Shown here: one piece after another, positions 7,972 through 16,088 of the stretch
How positions within the stretch are numbered: position 1 is the stretch's first letter
Layout: the number at the start of each line of letters is the position of its first letter
Origin: Clostridia bacterium
Lineage (GTDB): Bacteria; Bacillota; Clostridia; Oscillospirales; Butyricicoccaceae
DNA length: 35,961 nt
NCBI GenBank assembly: GCA_017453985.1
Contig: JAFTDT010000110.1
Span: forward strand, 1-35,961
Direction of reading: 5' to 3'
Notes under the pieces: model-generated
The model's input: the letters and a program-made list of their open reading frames with translations, nothing else
What the model was told of the DNA's origin: nothing
The model's database searches: none
Position numbers and translations under genes: made by a program

Positions 7972-8784
7972 CTATCCGCACAGATAGTATAGGAAAATGC
8001 TGATTGCCAGCAGGTCGGCGCAGCCGCCGGGGCTGATGTTTTTCTCCGTCAGCGCCCTATCCAGCTCCCGTGCGCCCTCCGGCGAAAAGTCCGCCAGCAG
8101 CTCGCGCGAGCGCCGCTTCACCAGCTCTGCGCCCTCCGCGCCCGCACGTGCGAGCACGTTGGTGTCGTCCACGTTTGCCATCAGCGAGAGCAGCGTCCGC
8201 ACATGGGCGGCGTTCTTGTCCTCGCCGCTCCGCAGCGCCTCGCGCAGCACCGGATATCCGAAGCTTCGCACGCTGGCAAAGCCGCTCTCCGCCTCGCCCC
8301 GTGCGCCTCGTGCGCCGTAATTGCGGAAGGCGCGCAGCCCGTGCGTTTCGCCCTCGCCGCATTCGCGGCGGCAGACGCCGCGGGTCATCAGCGCCACGCA
8401 GGAGCAGAGCGAATCCACGCTGCGCGGCTCCCGCAGCCGCGGCAGCCTTCCGGCGGCTGCGCACAGCAGCCCGATGGAAAACAGCGCGCCCTTGTGGGTG
8501 TTGACGCCGCCGGTGGCGGCAAACATATCTCGCTCTGCCTCCAGCCCCGCCGTCCGCAGCAGGGCGAACAGCTCCTGCCCGCTTATGCCGGCGCTGTCTG
8601 CGCCCATCGCGGCAAACCTGCGGAAATGCGGCGTCAGCGCCTCGGCGCTTTTGATAAAAAGCTCGCGCGTCATGTCGGTGTGCGCACCGTTGTTCTCCCT
8701 GTCCACCAGACCGGGCTTGGGGGTGGCATCCACCTCCTCCAGCAGCGCCCGCCGGGCGAGCAGTGCGATTGCGTCTTCTCTCAT
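7972..8784 (-). CDS. citG: Triphosphoribosyl-dephospho-CoA synthase CitG
   Basis: 270 residues. CitG joins ATP and dephospho-CoA to make 2'-(5''-triphosphoribosyl)-3'-dephospho-CoA, the precursor of the citrate lyase prosthetic group. Diagnostic segments are TPKPGLVDRENNGAHTDM near the N-terminus, TGGVNTHKGALF (91-102) and SPGGCADLLA near the C-terminus. The start codon overlaps the end of citC by four bases (ATGA). It completes the set CitX plus CitG needed to load CitD, here as separate proteins rather than the CitXG fusion of some lactic acid bacteria. Confidence 0.95.
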   Translation of the reverse strand: MREDAIALLARRALLEEVDATPKPGLVDRENNGAHTDMTRELFIKSAEALTPHFRRFAAMGADSAGISGQELFALLRTAGLEAERDMFAATGGVNTHKGALFSIGLLCAAAGRLPRLREPRSVDSLCSCVALMTRGVCRRECGEGETHGLRAFRNYGARGARGEAESGFASVRSFGYPVLREALRSGEDKNAAHVRTLLSLMANVDDTNVLARAGAEGAELVKRRSRELLADFSPEGARELDRALTEKNISPGGCADLLAISIFLYYLCG

Positions 8785-9776
8785 GCTCTTGCCTCCATGC
8801 CGTGTATATGCTCAAAGGAGCTTTCCGGCAGCAGCGGGCGGCATTCCTCCAGTCTGCCCTCGCCCAGCAGCCTGCGCACGCGCGAGGCGCTTATCGGCTC
8901 ATCGCCGCTGCACAGGCGAGGAATGACGCGCACCTGCACTCCCGCGGGCGGCAGCCGCTCGCTCATGACGCCGTTGTACAGCGCAGTCAGCGGGTCGAGC
9001 GGCTCTTCGCCGGCGTAGCGCGCCGTTATATCCAGCGCGGGAGCGATGCGGCGGGCAAATATATCCGCGTCAAGCTCCGCGTAGGTGCGCGACACCTCGC
9101 TCATTTCCTTGATGAAATAAGAGGGGAAGGTGGCGGCGGAGATTATGTAAGGACCGCCGGGGCGCACGGCGACGTTTTTCAGATGCGCGCACGCCTTTTC
9201 CGCCATTGCCAGCCGGTCGCGGAAGGGGAAAAACGAGCGTTCCTCCTCCACCACAAGCACGTACAGCGCCTCGCATTCCGCCGCGGCATGCTCCACCAGC
9301 CGCAGATGTCCAAGGGTGAAGGGGTTGCAGTTCATCACAATTGCGGCGGCGGGACCGTCGAAGGCGCGGGTGCGCTCGCAGAACCTGCTCACTCCCGCCC
9401 GGTCGCTGTCCAGCAGTATCGCCTTGGCGGCGCGTCCGACGGTATAAAAGGCAAGAGAGCGGAAGATTTCCTCGTTCTCCGGCTTGGTGAATACGAAGCA
9501 GTGATTGCGTCCCAGCTCCCGCAGCTGCTGGCGCAGATGGGTCATCAGCGTGCCGATAAGCCCTTCTCCGCGGAAGCTCTCGTCGGCGGCGATGCACTTT
9601 ATCACGCTGCCGTCAAAGCCGCCGCCTGCGATCATCTTCTCTCCGCTGAACATGCCGGCGTAATACTCCAGCGTGTCAAGGCGCAGCCCGAAGCCGTTGA
9701 GGAACTCCTCAGCCTGCTTGCGGCAGGACGTCAGGGAAAGGGGCATAGTGCGTATTTCTGCGTCGATGAAGCTCAA
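8781..9776 (-). CDS. citC: [Citrate (pro-3S)-lyase] ligase CitC
   Basis: 331 residues. An N-terminal GNAT-like domain (ADESFRGEGLIGTLM, about 69-83) is followed by a nucleotidyltransferase domain with NCNPFTLGHLRLVEHA, a T-x-G-H motif, and a C-terminal SASRVRRLL segment. This is the CitC domain order. The enzyme acetylates the thiol of the CitD prosthetic group using acetate and ATP, which activates citrate lyase. It follows citX after a 3-base gap and overlaps citG by four bases. Confidence 0.95.
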   Translation of the reverse strand: MSFIDAEIRTMPLSLTSCRKQAEEFLNGFGLRLDTLEYYAGMFSGEKMIAGGGFDGSVIKCIAADESFRGEGLIGTLMTHLRQQLRELGRNHCFVFTKPENEEIFRSLAFYTVGRAAKAILLDSDRAGVSRFCERTRAFDGPAAAIVMNCNPFTLGHLRLVEHAAAECEALYVLVVEEERSFFPFRDRLAMAEKACAHLKNVAVRPGGPYIISAATFPSYFIKEMSEVSRTYAELDADIFARRIAPALDITARYAGEEPLDPLTALYNGVMSERLPPAGVQVRVIPRLCSGDEPISASRVRRLLGEGRLEECRPLLPESSFEHIHGMEARA

Positions 9777-9779
9777 GGC

Positions 9780-10283
9780 TTACGCTCCTTTGCTGCGGCT
9801 TATTATGCCGTCTATTGCCGCCATCAGCTCGCTCAGCTCGTGCCTGCGGCTGCGGGCGCAGGCGGCGCCGGGTCTGCCGCAGACGAGGCATTTCCTCATC
9901 TTGCGCCCGACGCTCTCGCGGCTGATGGGTCCGGTCTTGTCTATCACGTCGATGTCGAACAGTCTGCCCAGCTCGCTCCCGTCCTCGATGCCGCACATCA
10001 GCTCCTTGAGCTGCAGCGGCTCCAGTGAGACGAGGTAAAAGCCCTCCGGTCCGGTGGGGAGCATGCGCTCCTTGAGGTAGGCGATATTTCCCGCCAGAGT
10101 CTCGCGGATCGCGTCGCTGCCGCGTCGGAAAATATAGCGGCTGCGCTCCGAAAGCTTTTCGGGACCGGGCATGTTCACGGTAAAAGACACCAGAGGCAGC
10201 CCCCAGCCTCCCATCAGCTCGCGCTGATAGGAGGCACGCGCATCGCGCGAGGCAAGGAGCTGCTCAAGTGTTATTTCAGTCAT
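9780..10283 (-). CDS. citX: Apo-citrate lyase phosphoribosyl-dephospho-CoA transferase CitX
   Basis: 167 residues. CitX transfers the triphosphoribosyl-dephospho-CoA made by CitG onto the serine of CitD. Family motifs visible are GRLFDIDV (106-113) and CLVCGRPGAACARSRRH (132-148), a Cys-rich segment typical of CitX. The start overlaps the last bases of citF by eight, in line with coupled translation. Confidence 0.94.
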   Translation of the reverse strand: MTEITLEQLLASRDARASYQRELMGGWGLPLVSFTVNMPGPEKLSERSRYIFRRGSDAIRETLAGNIAYLKERMLPTGPEGFYLVSLEPLQLKELMCGIEDGSELGRLFDIDVIDKTGPISRESVGRKMRKCLVCGRPGAACARSRRHELSELMAAIDGIISRSKGA

Positions 10284-11817
10284 TGTCGCATATCTCGCGG
10301 ACGACGTCGATCACGGTGCCGTCCGGAGCGGTCACGAGCGCCACGACCTTCTCACCGAAGGGCAGGTCGTCGGGCTTGCCGACAACAGCCTCGGCGTCAG
10401 CCTTGAGCTGCTCGATGGGAGTGACGCGGATGCCCGCCTTGGTCAGAGCCTCAGCGACCTCGGGACGCCTCGGGTTGACAGCCACGCCCGCGTCCGTCAC
10501 CAGCACGTCGCACAGGGCGCCGTCGGTGCAGAGGGTGCTGACCTTATCCACCACGCAGGGGATGCGGCCGCGGATAAGCGGGCTGACGATGACGGTCAGC
10601 GCCGCGCCGGCAGCGGTGTCGGGGTGTCCGCCGATAGCGCCGCGGATGATGCCGTCGGAGCCGACCAGCACGTTGACGTTGAAGGAGGTGTCTATCTCCA
10701 GCGCGGAGAGGATCACCACGTCAAGCTGATTGATGGCGGCGGTGCGGTCAAAGGGGCTGGCGTAGGTGTTGCCGTCGATCTCGTGATGGTTGGGGTTGCG
10801 GCGCAGCGAGGAGGCAGCCTCCACGTCGAAGTCCTGCACGTCCAGCAGCGTGTCGATCAGCCCCATCTCGTGCAGCTTCACCATCTGTCCGGTGATGCCG
10901 CCGAGGGCAAATCGCGCCTTCACGCCCTGCTCCAGCATGGCGTCGGTGAGGAAGCGGGTCACTGCCAATGAAGCGCCGCCGGTGCCGGTCTGGAGGCTCA
11001 TGCCGTCCTTGAAGTAGCCGGAGTTGATGATGACCTGCGCCGCCTTCTCGGCGATCATCAGGTCGCGCGGGTTCTTGGTAAAGCGGGTCGCGCCGGCGGA
11101 AATCTTGGCGGGGTCGCCGATGGAGTCCACCTTGACGACGTAATCCACTTGATTGCCGGGAATGCCGCCTGCGGCGTTGGGATACGCCACGATATTGTTG
11201 GTGATGATGACCACCTTATCGGCATACTGCGCGTCCACCTTGGCATAGCCGAGGCTGCCGCACTCGGCGGCGTTCTCCACGCTCTCGTCAAGGCAGGTGC
11301 CGCTGGCGTTGCCGTATTCGTCGCTGACCGTCGCGCCGAGGAACGCCACGTCGATGTGCAGTCTGCCGTCGGCAATGGCGCTTGCGCGTCCGCCGTGGCT
11401 GCGGAACACCACCGGGGTGTCCATCAGACCGTGGGAGATCTCGTCCGCCAGCGTGCCGCGGCAGCCGGAGCTTTCGATGGAGGTGACGACGCCGTTCTTG
11501 ATATGCTCAACGAGCGGCGCATGTACCGCGGTGAGGGAGGAGGGAGCCAGCTTGAGGTTCTTGATGCCCAGCTTGGCAATGACCTCCATGACCTGATTGA
11601 GCACCTGGTCGCCGTCGCGGAAATGGTGGTGGAAGGATATGGTCATGCCGTCGCGCAGTCCGCTGCGCTTGATGGCTTCCTCGATGGAGGCGACCATCTT
11701 GCTGTCATGCACCTTGCCCTTTTCGGCGGTGCGGGGGTCCTTGTCTCTGCCGTAAAGACCGAAGTTCATGCGGTCGAGCAGCTTCTGGTCTATCTCATGT
11801 CCGATATTGTTCTTCAT
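10276..11817 (-). CDS. citF: Citrate lyase alpha subunit (citrate:acetyl-ACP transferase)
   Basis: 513 residues, the normal CitF length. The alpha subunit swaps the acetyl group on the CitD prosthetic group for citrate, giving citryl-ACP. Conserved stretches include SFHHHFRDGDQVLNQV, the Gly-rich GTGGASLAVTRFL and the C-terminal VTDAGVAVNPRRPEVAEAL. It lies 3 bases after citE. The full set of CitD, CitE and CitF is present and intact. Confidence 0.97.
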   Translation of the reverse strand: MKNNIGHEIDQKLLDRMNFGLYGRDKDPRTAEKGKVHDSKMVASIEEAIKRSGLRDGMTISFHHHFRDGDQVLNQVMEVIAKLGIKNLKLAPSSLTAVHAPLVEHIKNGVVTSIESSGCRGTLADEISHGLMDTPVVFRSHGGRASAIADGRLHIDVAFLGATVSDEYGNASGTCLDESVENAAECGSLGYAKVDAQYADKVVIITNNIVAYPNAAGGIPGNQVDYVVKVDSIGDPAKISAGATRFTKNPRDLMIAEKAAQVIINSGYFKDGMSLQTGTGGASLAVTRFLTDAMLEQGVKARFALGGITGQMVKLHEMGLIDTLLDVQDFDVEAASSLRRNPNHHEIDGNTYASPFDRTAAINQLDVVILSALEIDTSFNVNVLVGSDGIIRGAIGGHPDTAAGAALTVIVSPLIRGRIPCVVDKVSTLCTDGALCDVLVTDAGVAVNPRRPEVAEALTKAGIRVTPIEQLKADAEAVVGKPDDLPFGEKVVALVTAPDGTVIDVVREICDND

Positions 11818-11820
11818 GGC

Positions 11821-12717
11821 TCAGTCCTCCTCGCTGATTATCCCGGAAACGCGCGCCAGCTCCAGCACGCGCTGGGCGCGGATAACGACGGGCTTATCTA
11901 TCATCTTGCCGTTGAGGCTGATGACGCCGCTGCCGCGTGCCTCGGCTTCCTTGAGGGCGGCGACTATGCGGCGCGCCTTCTCGATATCCTTGGCGGCGGG
12001 GGCGAATACCTTGTGTACCGGACCGATCTGACGGGGATTGATGACCGATTTGCCGTCAAAGCCGAGGTCGCGCACCAGCGTCGCCTCGTATACGAGCTGC
12101 TCCTCGTTGTTGACGTCGGAATACACGGTGTCCAGCGCGTCGATGCCGGCGGCGCGCGCCGCCAGAACCAGCGTCTGCCGCGCGAGCTGCAGCTCCGCGC
12201 CGGTGGTGGTGCGCTGGCACTTCATGTTGGCGCAGAAGTCCTCCGCGCCCAGCGCTATGCCGATGAGACGGTCGGAGGCGGTGGCGATGTCATAAGCGTT
12301 GATGACGCCCAGCGCGCCTTCGATGGCAGCCATCATCAGCGTGGTGCCGACGGGTATGCCGTGCTTCTTTTCCATCTCAGCGATATAAGCCTCACAGTCG
12401 CGCACGTCCTGCGCGGTCTCGGTCTTGGGCATGCGCAGCACATGCGCGCCGGCGCAGACCATCGCCTCGATATCCGCCTTGCCGTAAGGGGTATCGAGCG
12501 GGTTGATGCGGACGACGATCTCCGTCGTGCCGTAGTCTATCGTCTTGAGCGCGTTGTAGACCAGCATACGGGCGGCGTCCTTCTCCGGCATGCTGACCGA
12601 GTCCTCGAGGTCAAACATCAAAGAGTCGGAGCCGTAGATATGCGCGTCGCGCATCATGCCGGGGTTGTTGCCCGGAATGAACATCATCGTGCGGCGAAGT
12701 CTCTGTTTCATATGCAT
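11821..12717 (-). CDS. citE: Citrate lyase beta subunit (citryl-ACP lyase)
   Basis: 298 residues of the HpcH/HpaI aldolase family. The early segment LRRTMMFIPGNNPGMM and the acidic SLMFDLEDSV (32-41) are typical of CitE; the acidic residues help bind Mg and substrate. It cleaves citryl-ACP into oxaloacetate and acetyl-ACP. The ATG at 12717 is preceded by GGAGGGG at good distance; an ATG two codons later is a possible alternative. It begins 13 bases after citD. Confidence 0.97.
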   Translation of the reverse strand: MHMKQRLRRTMMFIPGNNPGMMRDAHIYGSDSLMFDLEDSVSMPEKDAARMLVYNALKTIDYGTTEIVVRINPLDTPYGKADIEAMVCAGAHVLRMPKTETAQDVRDCEAYIAEMEKKHGIPVGTTLMMAAIEGALGVINAYDIATASDRLIGIALGAEDFCANMKCQRTTTGAELQLARQTLVLAARAAGIDALDTVYSDVNNEEQLVYEATLVRDLGFDGKSVINPRQIGPVHKVFAPAAKDIEKARRIVAALKEAEARGSGVISLNGKMIDKPVVIRAQRVLELARVSGIISEED

Positions 12718-12730
12718 GGCAGACCCCTCC

Positions 12731-13021
12731 TTATTTCTTCCACCAGCCGCTGTCGCCCTGCTCGCTGGCGCGAAGCAGCGCAGTGGCTACGCGGGCGCGG
12801 ATAGTGCAGTCCAGCGCGCCCTTGTCGTTGGCGGTTATGCGGGCGGAGGAAACGCCCTGCTCCTTCAGCACCTCGGAGATGACCTCCTTGATGCGGCGGC
12901 CGTAAAGACTGGCGACCGTGCTCTGAAGCTCGATTTCGACGCCGCCGGCGCCCTTATCGACTTCCACGTAGATGTCGCCGGATTCCATCGTGCCGGCAGC
13001 TCCCGTTTTGAGAAGCTCCAT
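12731..13021 (-). CDS. citD: Citrate lyase gamma subunit (acyl carrier protein)
   Basis: 96 residues, the expected CitD length. GAAGTMESGD places Ser14 exactly where the phosphoribosyl-dephospho-CoA group is attached in characterised CitD proteins. It carries the acetyl and citryl groups between the alpha and beta subunits. It is the first gene of an eight-gene operon ending with icd, with an AAGGAGA site before the ATG and a sigma-A promoter 47-76 bases upstream of it. Confidence 0.97.
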   Translation of the reverse strand: MELLKTGAAGTMESGDIYVEVDKGAGGVEIELQSTVASLYGRRIKEVISEVLKEQGVSSARITANDKGALDCTIRARVATALLRASEQGDSGWWKK

Positions 13022-13067
13022 TTTTATCGTCTCCTTTTAAAAATATTGCAGGATATCTTCAGCTTTC

Positions 13068-13096
13068 ATTATATGCGCGCAAAACGCAGATTGCAA
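13068..13096 (-). promoter_or_regulatory. Sigma-A promoter of the citrate lyase operon
   Basis: On the minus strand TTGCAA (13096-13091), 17-base spacer, TATAAT (13073-13068). Transcription would start near 13061, giving a leader of about 40 bases before citD. The imperfect -35 box fits a promoter that may need an activator. Confidence 0.75.
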
Positions 13097-13168
13097 GCAA
13101 AAAAGTTCAAAAAAACGCGGAATTTTGAAAAAATACCGGTCTTTTGGTATTATAAAATACCGAAATAC

Positions 13169-13178
13169 TTGTATACAA
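13169..13178. promoter_or_regulatory. TTGTATACAA palindrome, possible GntR/FadR-type operator
   Basis: A perfect 10-bp palindrome about 75 bases upstream of the cit -35 box. It fits the T-N-GT-N-N-AC-N-A pattern of FadR-subfamily GntR regulators. In Enterococcus the cit genes are activated by the GntR-type CitO, which makes this a plausible activator site. No regulator gene lies in the window, and an AT-rich palindrome of this size can arise by chance. Confidence 0.4.
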
Positions 13179-13246
13179 TAATACAGCGGAGGCGGGCGCG
13201 AAAAAACACGCCACGGTAGCCATAGGGGCACTATACAGACGGAAAA

Positions 13247-13260
13247 GCTTGTGATATAAT
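13247..13260 (+). promoter_or_regulatory. Extended -10 promoter element GCTTGTGATATAAT
   Basis: TATAAT at 13255-13260 with an upstream TG, and a weak TATACA -35 (13232-13237) at 17 bases. The same GCTTGTGATAYAAT string occurs at 14667 and 16144 before other genes. It may drive the secreted-protein gene at 13588, with a long leader. A second GTGATATAAT lies at 13368-13377. Confidence 0.5.
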
Positions 13261-13587
13261 ACAAAATAAAGAGATGAAAACCGCAGAAACTCAAAAAATA
13301 ATCACTGAATATATCAGAGAATATGATAAAAATTTTCCACTTGCGGCATGTTATTCTGTGCAAAAGCGTGATATAATGCAAATGGAAGGGGCAAAATGAG
13401 GCATTGTTGATTTATCAACTCCGCGCTGTCCGGCTCGAGACGGGCAGGGCGGGTGATAATATAAAACGAAGGGTTGTGGACAGCGAAAGTCAATCAGAGG
13501 CTGCGATACTCGGCAACTGCCGAATACCGCATAGGACGCGCCCGCGCGTGCGGGCTTGGGAATTCATTCTGTAAGGGAGATCGTAGA

Positions 13588-14337
13588 ATGAAAACTAAAA
13601 ACAGTAAGAAAGTAATTATCATGGCATTAGCGGCGGTCATGCTTTTTTCTGTATGTTCTCCGGCTTTTGTGGCGTGCGCATTTGACATGCCCGTAATACA
13701 GGAAGAAATTGAGTTTGGAGCCTCTGAATTTATACGCGGACATGTTCGCAAACAAATCACAGTAGCAGATGCGTCTGTAGAAGTCAGAATTCCGAGTAAC
13801 TATGCAGAGTTCCTGACGGATGAAGAATTACGGTCGCTTATCAAGGATAATCAGCTTGAGGACGGTGCAGCTGTCAATATTGAGCGCGTTGTGACTATAA
13901 ATGCGCCCAAATCAGGAGGAGATTTGCTGCAAAAAATATTGCCGGAGCCGATATTTACATATAAAACCGACGTAAGACCGGTCGGAGGCGAACAAACAAT
14001 GTCGGATTGGTTCCTTACATCGGTTGCAAAGGGGCAAACGACCAAAATCAGGCGTAAGTTTTCACACACGGAAAAGCTTTCTGCCTCCCAAGACTACTAT
14101 GGTAAATTAGGCATTGAAAATACCGTGACCGCAGAGGTTGAAAAAGAGGAAACTCGCGTCGGTCCTCCGGAAGGCTCTGCTTATAACAGCCGTGAATTTC
14201 GCATCAGATTTCTGGGACAGAGCTATAATTGGACGCAGACTCTATATTGGCTTGGAAATTATCATTCACAAACAAGCGGTACGGCTACTTCTCCGACAAG
14301 GTATTATGAGTATTCCATCGACCGCTATGTTTATTGA
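13588..14337 (+). CDS. Secreted protein of unknown function
   Basis: 249 residues starting at the ATG at 13588, chosen because an AAGGGAGA site lies just upstream and a signal peptide begins there. Residues 1-32 are a Sec signal (KTKNSKK, hydrophobic core, VACA then FD). The mature part has a charged N-terminal half and a C-terminal half rich in Thr/Ser/Tyr with alternating polar and hydrophobic residues (KGQTTKIRRKFSHTEKL, then GPPEGSAYNSREF), which suggests beta strands. I do not recognise a family. The C-terminal pattern recalls secreted beta-rich proteins of Gram-positive bacteria, but no function can be assigned. A small hairpin followed by a T-run overlaps its stop codon, and a small membrane protein gene follows 49 bases later. 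Confidence 0.75.
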   Translation: MKTKNSKKVIIMALAAVMLFSVCSPAFVACAFDMPVIQEEIEFGASEFIRGHVRKQITVADASVEVRIPSNYAEFLTDEELRSLIKDNQLEDGAAVNIERVVTINAPKSGGDLLQKILPEPIFTYKTDVRPVGGEQTMSDWFLTSVAKGQTTKIRRKFSHTEKLSASQDYYGKLGIENTVTAEVEKEETRVGPPEGSAYNSREFRIRFLGQSYNWTQTLYWLGNYHSQTSGTATSPTRYYEYSIDRYVY

Positions 14338-14349
14338 TTGGTCAATAAA
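14330..14349 (+). terminator. Small hairpin overlapping the end of the secreted-protein gene
   Basis: TTTATTGA / TCAATAAA with loop TTGG, followed by CATTTTT. The stem is AT-only, so it is a weak or partial terminator at best; some transcription may continue into the gene at 14387. Confidence 0.45.
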
Positions 14350-14386
14350 CATTTTTCGGGCAGTCTCACGTTGAGGAGGTGTTATC

Positions 14387-14599
14387 ATGAAAGCAATGCG
14401 GAAAATGCTGCTGGGTATCGCGCTGATACTTTTCGGCGCACCGATTTTAATTATTGGATTTCCACATGGCGATATTATTGCTATTATCGGCGGCGGAATT
14501 ATGCTTATCGGCTTGTTCGTTTCGCTTTTTGGATTCGCTGATTACGAACCTGTCGAAACCAAGCCGGACGCCGCCCCTGATGCAGCAGAAAAAGAATAA
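14387..14599 (+). CDS. Small two-helix membrane protein, unknown
   Basis: 70 residues. Two hydrophobic segments (about 8-24 and 30-50) are separated by FPHGD, followed by an acidic, Ala/Pro-rich tail (VETKPDAAPDAAEKE). It has a strong GAGGAGGT site before the ATG. I recognise no family. It lies between the secreted protein and a strong terminator, so it may share a transcript with the former. Small integral membrane proteins in this position often modulate a neighbouring exported protein or transporter, but that is only a guess here. Confidence 0.65.
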   Translation: MKAMRKMLLGIALILFGAPILIIGFPHGDIIAIIGGGIMLIGLFVSLFGFADYEPVETKPDAAPDAAEKE

Positions 14600-14606
14600 C
14601 GCACAT

Positions 14607-14638
14607 GCGGCGCGGGAGCGGTCATGCTCCCGCGCCGC
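14607..14638 (+). terminator. Terminator after the small membrane protein (repeat cassette copy A)
   Basis: Perfect 13-bp stem GCGGCGCGGGAGC / GCTCCCGCGCCGC around a 6-base loop, followed by GTTTCCCC. It begins eight bases after the stop at 14599. Hairpin and following promoter resemble the pair at 16089-16157. Confidence 0.75.
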
Positions 14639-14651
14639 GTTTCCCCAAAAG

Positions 14652-14680
14652 TTGCTTTTCGGCGGGGCTTGTGATACAAT
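14652..14680 (+). promoter_or_regulatory. Sigma-A promoter of the MFS exporter gene (repeat cassette copy A)
   Basis: TTGCTT (14652-14657), 17-base spacer ending in TGA, TACAAT (14675-14680), with an extended -10 TG. It lies just after a terminator and 72 bases before the start of the MFS gene. Confidence 0.75.
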
Positions 14681-14751
14681 TTATTAACGTGTGTGCGGAG
14701 CGGCTGCGTTTGTGCGGCTCCGCACATGCGAAAACGTAAAAAGAGGTACAT

Positions 14752-16065
14752 ATGAAGGACAAACAATTCAAAAAATTCATACCCGTATGGCTGGGGCAGT
14801 TCGTGTCCATACTCGGCTCCGGACTGTCCTCCTTTGGGCTTTCGGTCTGGATATTCTATTCCACCGGCGCGGCGACGCCGTTTGCGCTCTCGTTTCTTTG
14901 CTCCATGCTTCCGGCGGTGCTGTTCGCGCCGTTTGCCGGCAGCTTTGCGGACAGGCGCAGCCGAAAAAAGATAATCATAGTCACGGACTCGCTTGACGCG
15001 CTGCTGAAAATAGTCATGGTGCTGCTGCTTACGACAGGCTCGCTGCGGCTCTGGACGGTATATCTTATCCTCTTTCTTTCCTCTACGCTCTCGACCTTTC
15101 AGGGTCCCGCCTTCAATGCCAGCATACCGATGATGGTGGGAGAGGGCAATATCGGGCGCGCAAACGGAATGCTGCAATTTTCACAGGCGGCGCAGAACAT
15201 GATAGCGCCGATACTTGCGGGCGCGCTGTACCCCTTCATCGGGCTGCGCGGGCTGATCATCATCGACTTTGCCACCTTTGCCGTCGGTATCGCCACCATA
15301 GCGATGACGGCGATACCGCAGGAGCGGATATCGGGCGACGGAGAGCAAAAGCGGTCGATGCTGGGGTTTGCGTTCGGTGACTCGGCGGAGGCGTTTCGCT
15401 TTTTGAAAAAGAAAAGGGCGCTGTTTTCATACATAATAGTTTTTGCGTTTATGAACTTCATCGCCAATATCTGCATGATACTCATCGGACCGATGGTGCT
15501 TGGCAGCTATGACTCCGCGATATACGGCACGGTGCAGACCGTGTACGGCGTTGCGATGCTGCTGGGCGGGCTTGTTGCGAGCGTTCTGCCTGACCGCAAA
15601 AACAAGGCCGCCATGTTCGGCGTGCTGACGCTTTCGGGCGTCGGGCTGGTAGTTGCGGGCTGGTCGCCGCGCTGGGTGCCGATTGCGGCGGGCATGTTCC
15701 TGTTTTTCCTCATGGTTCCGTATGCCAATACGCTTTTGCAGACCATACTGCATACCAGCGTTGAAAAGACTATGCTCGGCAGGGTCGGGGCGATGGTGAA
15801 TGCGCTGCTGAAGATAGTGTCGCCGATAGCCTGCATAGCGGCGGGACCGCTGGCGGACAAGGTGTTTGAGCCGCTGATGCAGGCGGATGGAGCCTTGGGC
15901 GGCGGCTTGGCGGGGCGGCTGCTTGGAGTCGGCGCGGGCAGAGGCTCCGGCATGATATTTGTGATTTGCGGAGTGCTTTTGGCGGCAATTTGCCTGATAA
16001 TGTGCGTCAGGGCGAGCGCAAAGGGCGTGCCCGCGGAAATACGGCAGGAAAATGCGGAGACATGA
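14752..16065 (+). CDS. MFS efflux transporter (MefA-like, MFS_3 type)
   Basis: 437 residues with about twelve hydrophobic segments, the usual MFS size. The N-terminal segment WLGQFVSILGSGLSSFGLSV and the loop motif FAGSFADRRSRKKIIIVTD (the MFS loop 2-3 motif) match the macrolide-efflux-like exporters found widely in Firmicutes. Drug specificity cannot be read from the sequence. The gene has its own promoter and a terminator after it, and is therefore transcribed alone. The ATG at 14752 is preceded by an AAGAGG-type site. Confidence 0.88.
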   Translation: MKDKQFKKFIPVWLGQFVSILGSGLSSFGLSVWIFYSTGAATPFALSFLCSMLPAVLFAPFAGSFADRRSRKKIIIVTDSLDALLKIVMVLLLTTGSLRLWTVYLILFLSSTLSTFQGPAFNASIPMMVGEGNIGRANGMLQFSQAAQNMIAPILAGALYPFIGLRGLIIIDFATFAVGIATIAMTAIPQERISGDGEQKRSMLGFAFGDSAEAFRFLKKKRALFSYIIVFAFMNFIANICMILIGPMVLGSYDSAIYGTVQTVYGVAMLLGGLVASVLPDRKNKAAMFGVLTLSGVGLVVAGWSPRWVPIAAGMFLFFLMVPYANTLLQTILHTSVEKTMLGRVGAMVNALLKIVSPIACIAAGPLADKVFEPLMQADGALGGGLAGRLLGVGAGRGSGMIFVICGVLLAAICLIMCVRASAKGVPAEIRQENAET

Positions 16066-16088
16066 TTTGGAGTGATATATATGCTGAC

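Larger units (their letters stand above)
13022..13587. other. Intergenic regulatory region between the cit operon and the secreted-protein gene
   Basis: 566 bases without a supportable gene. On the minus side it holds the cit promoter (13068-13096) and a TTGTATACAA palindrome (13169-13178). On the plus side it holds extended -10 elements GTGATATAAT at 13251 and 13368 and GTGATAATAT at 13453. It also contains an inverted repeat GTTGAT-TT-ATCAAC (13406-13419) and two small hairpins close to the downstream gene: TCGGCA/TGCCGA at 13510-13523 and GCCCGC/GCGGGC at 13540-13555. The number of promoter-like and palindromic elements suggests that both flanking genes are regulated. Confidence 0.6.

Noticed and set aside
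4327-7992. A 1221-codon open frame on the plus strand across icd and the aconitase gene
   Set aside because: It is antisense to two clearly conserved enzymes; high GC in third positions keeps the opposite frame free of stops. The translation is Val/Leu/Ala/Gly/His/Asp-rich without domain structure.
11149-12804. A 551-codon plus-strand open frame opposite citF and citE
   Set aside because: Shadow of conserved genes on the other strand, with no ribosome binding site and no recognisable motifs.
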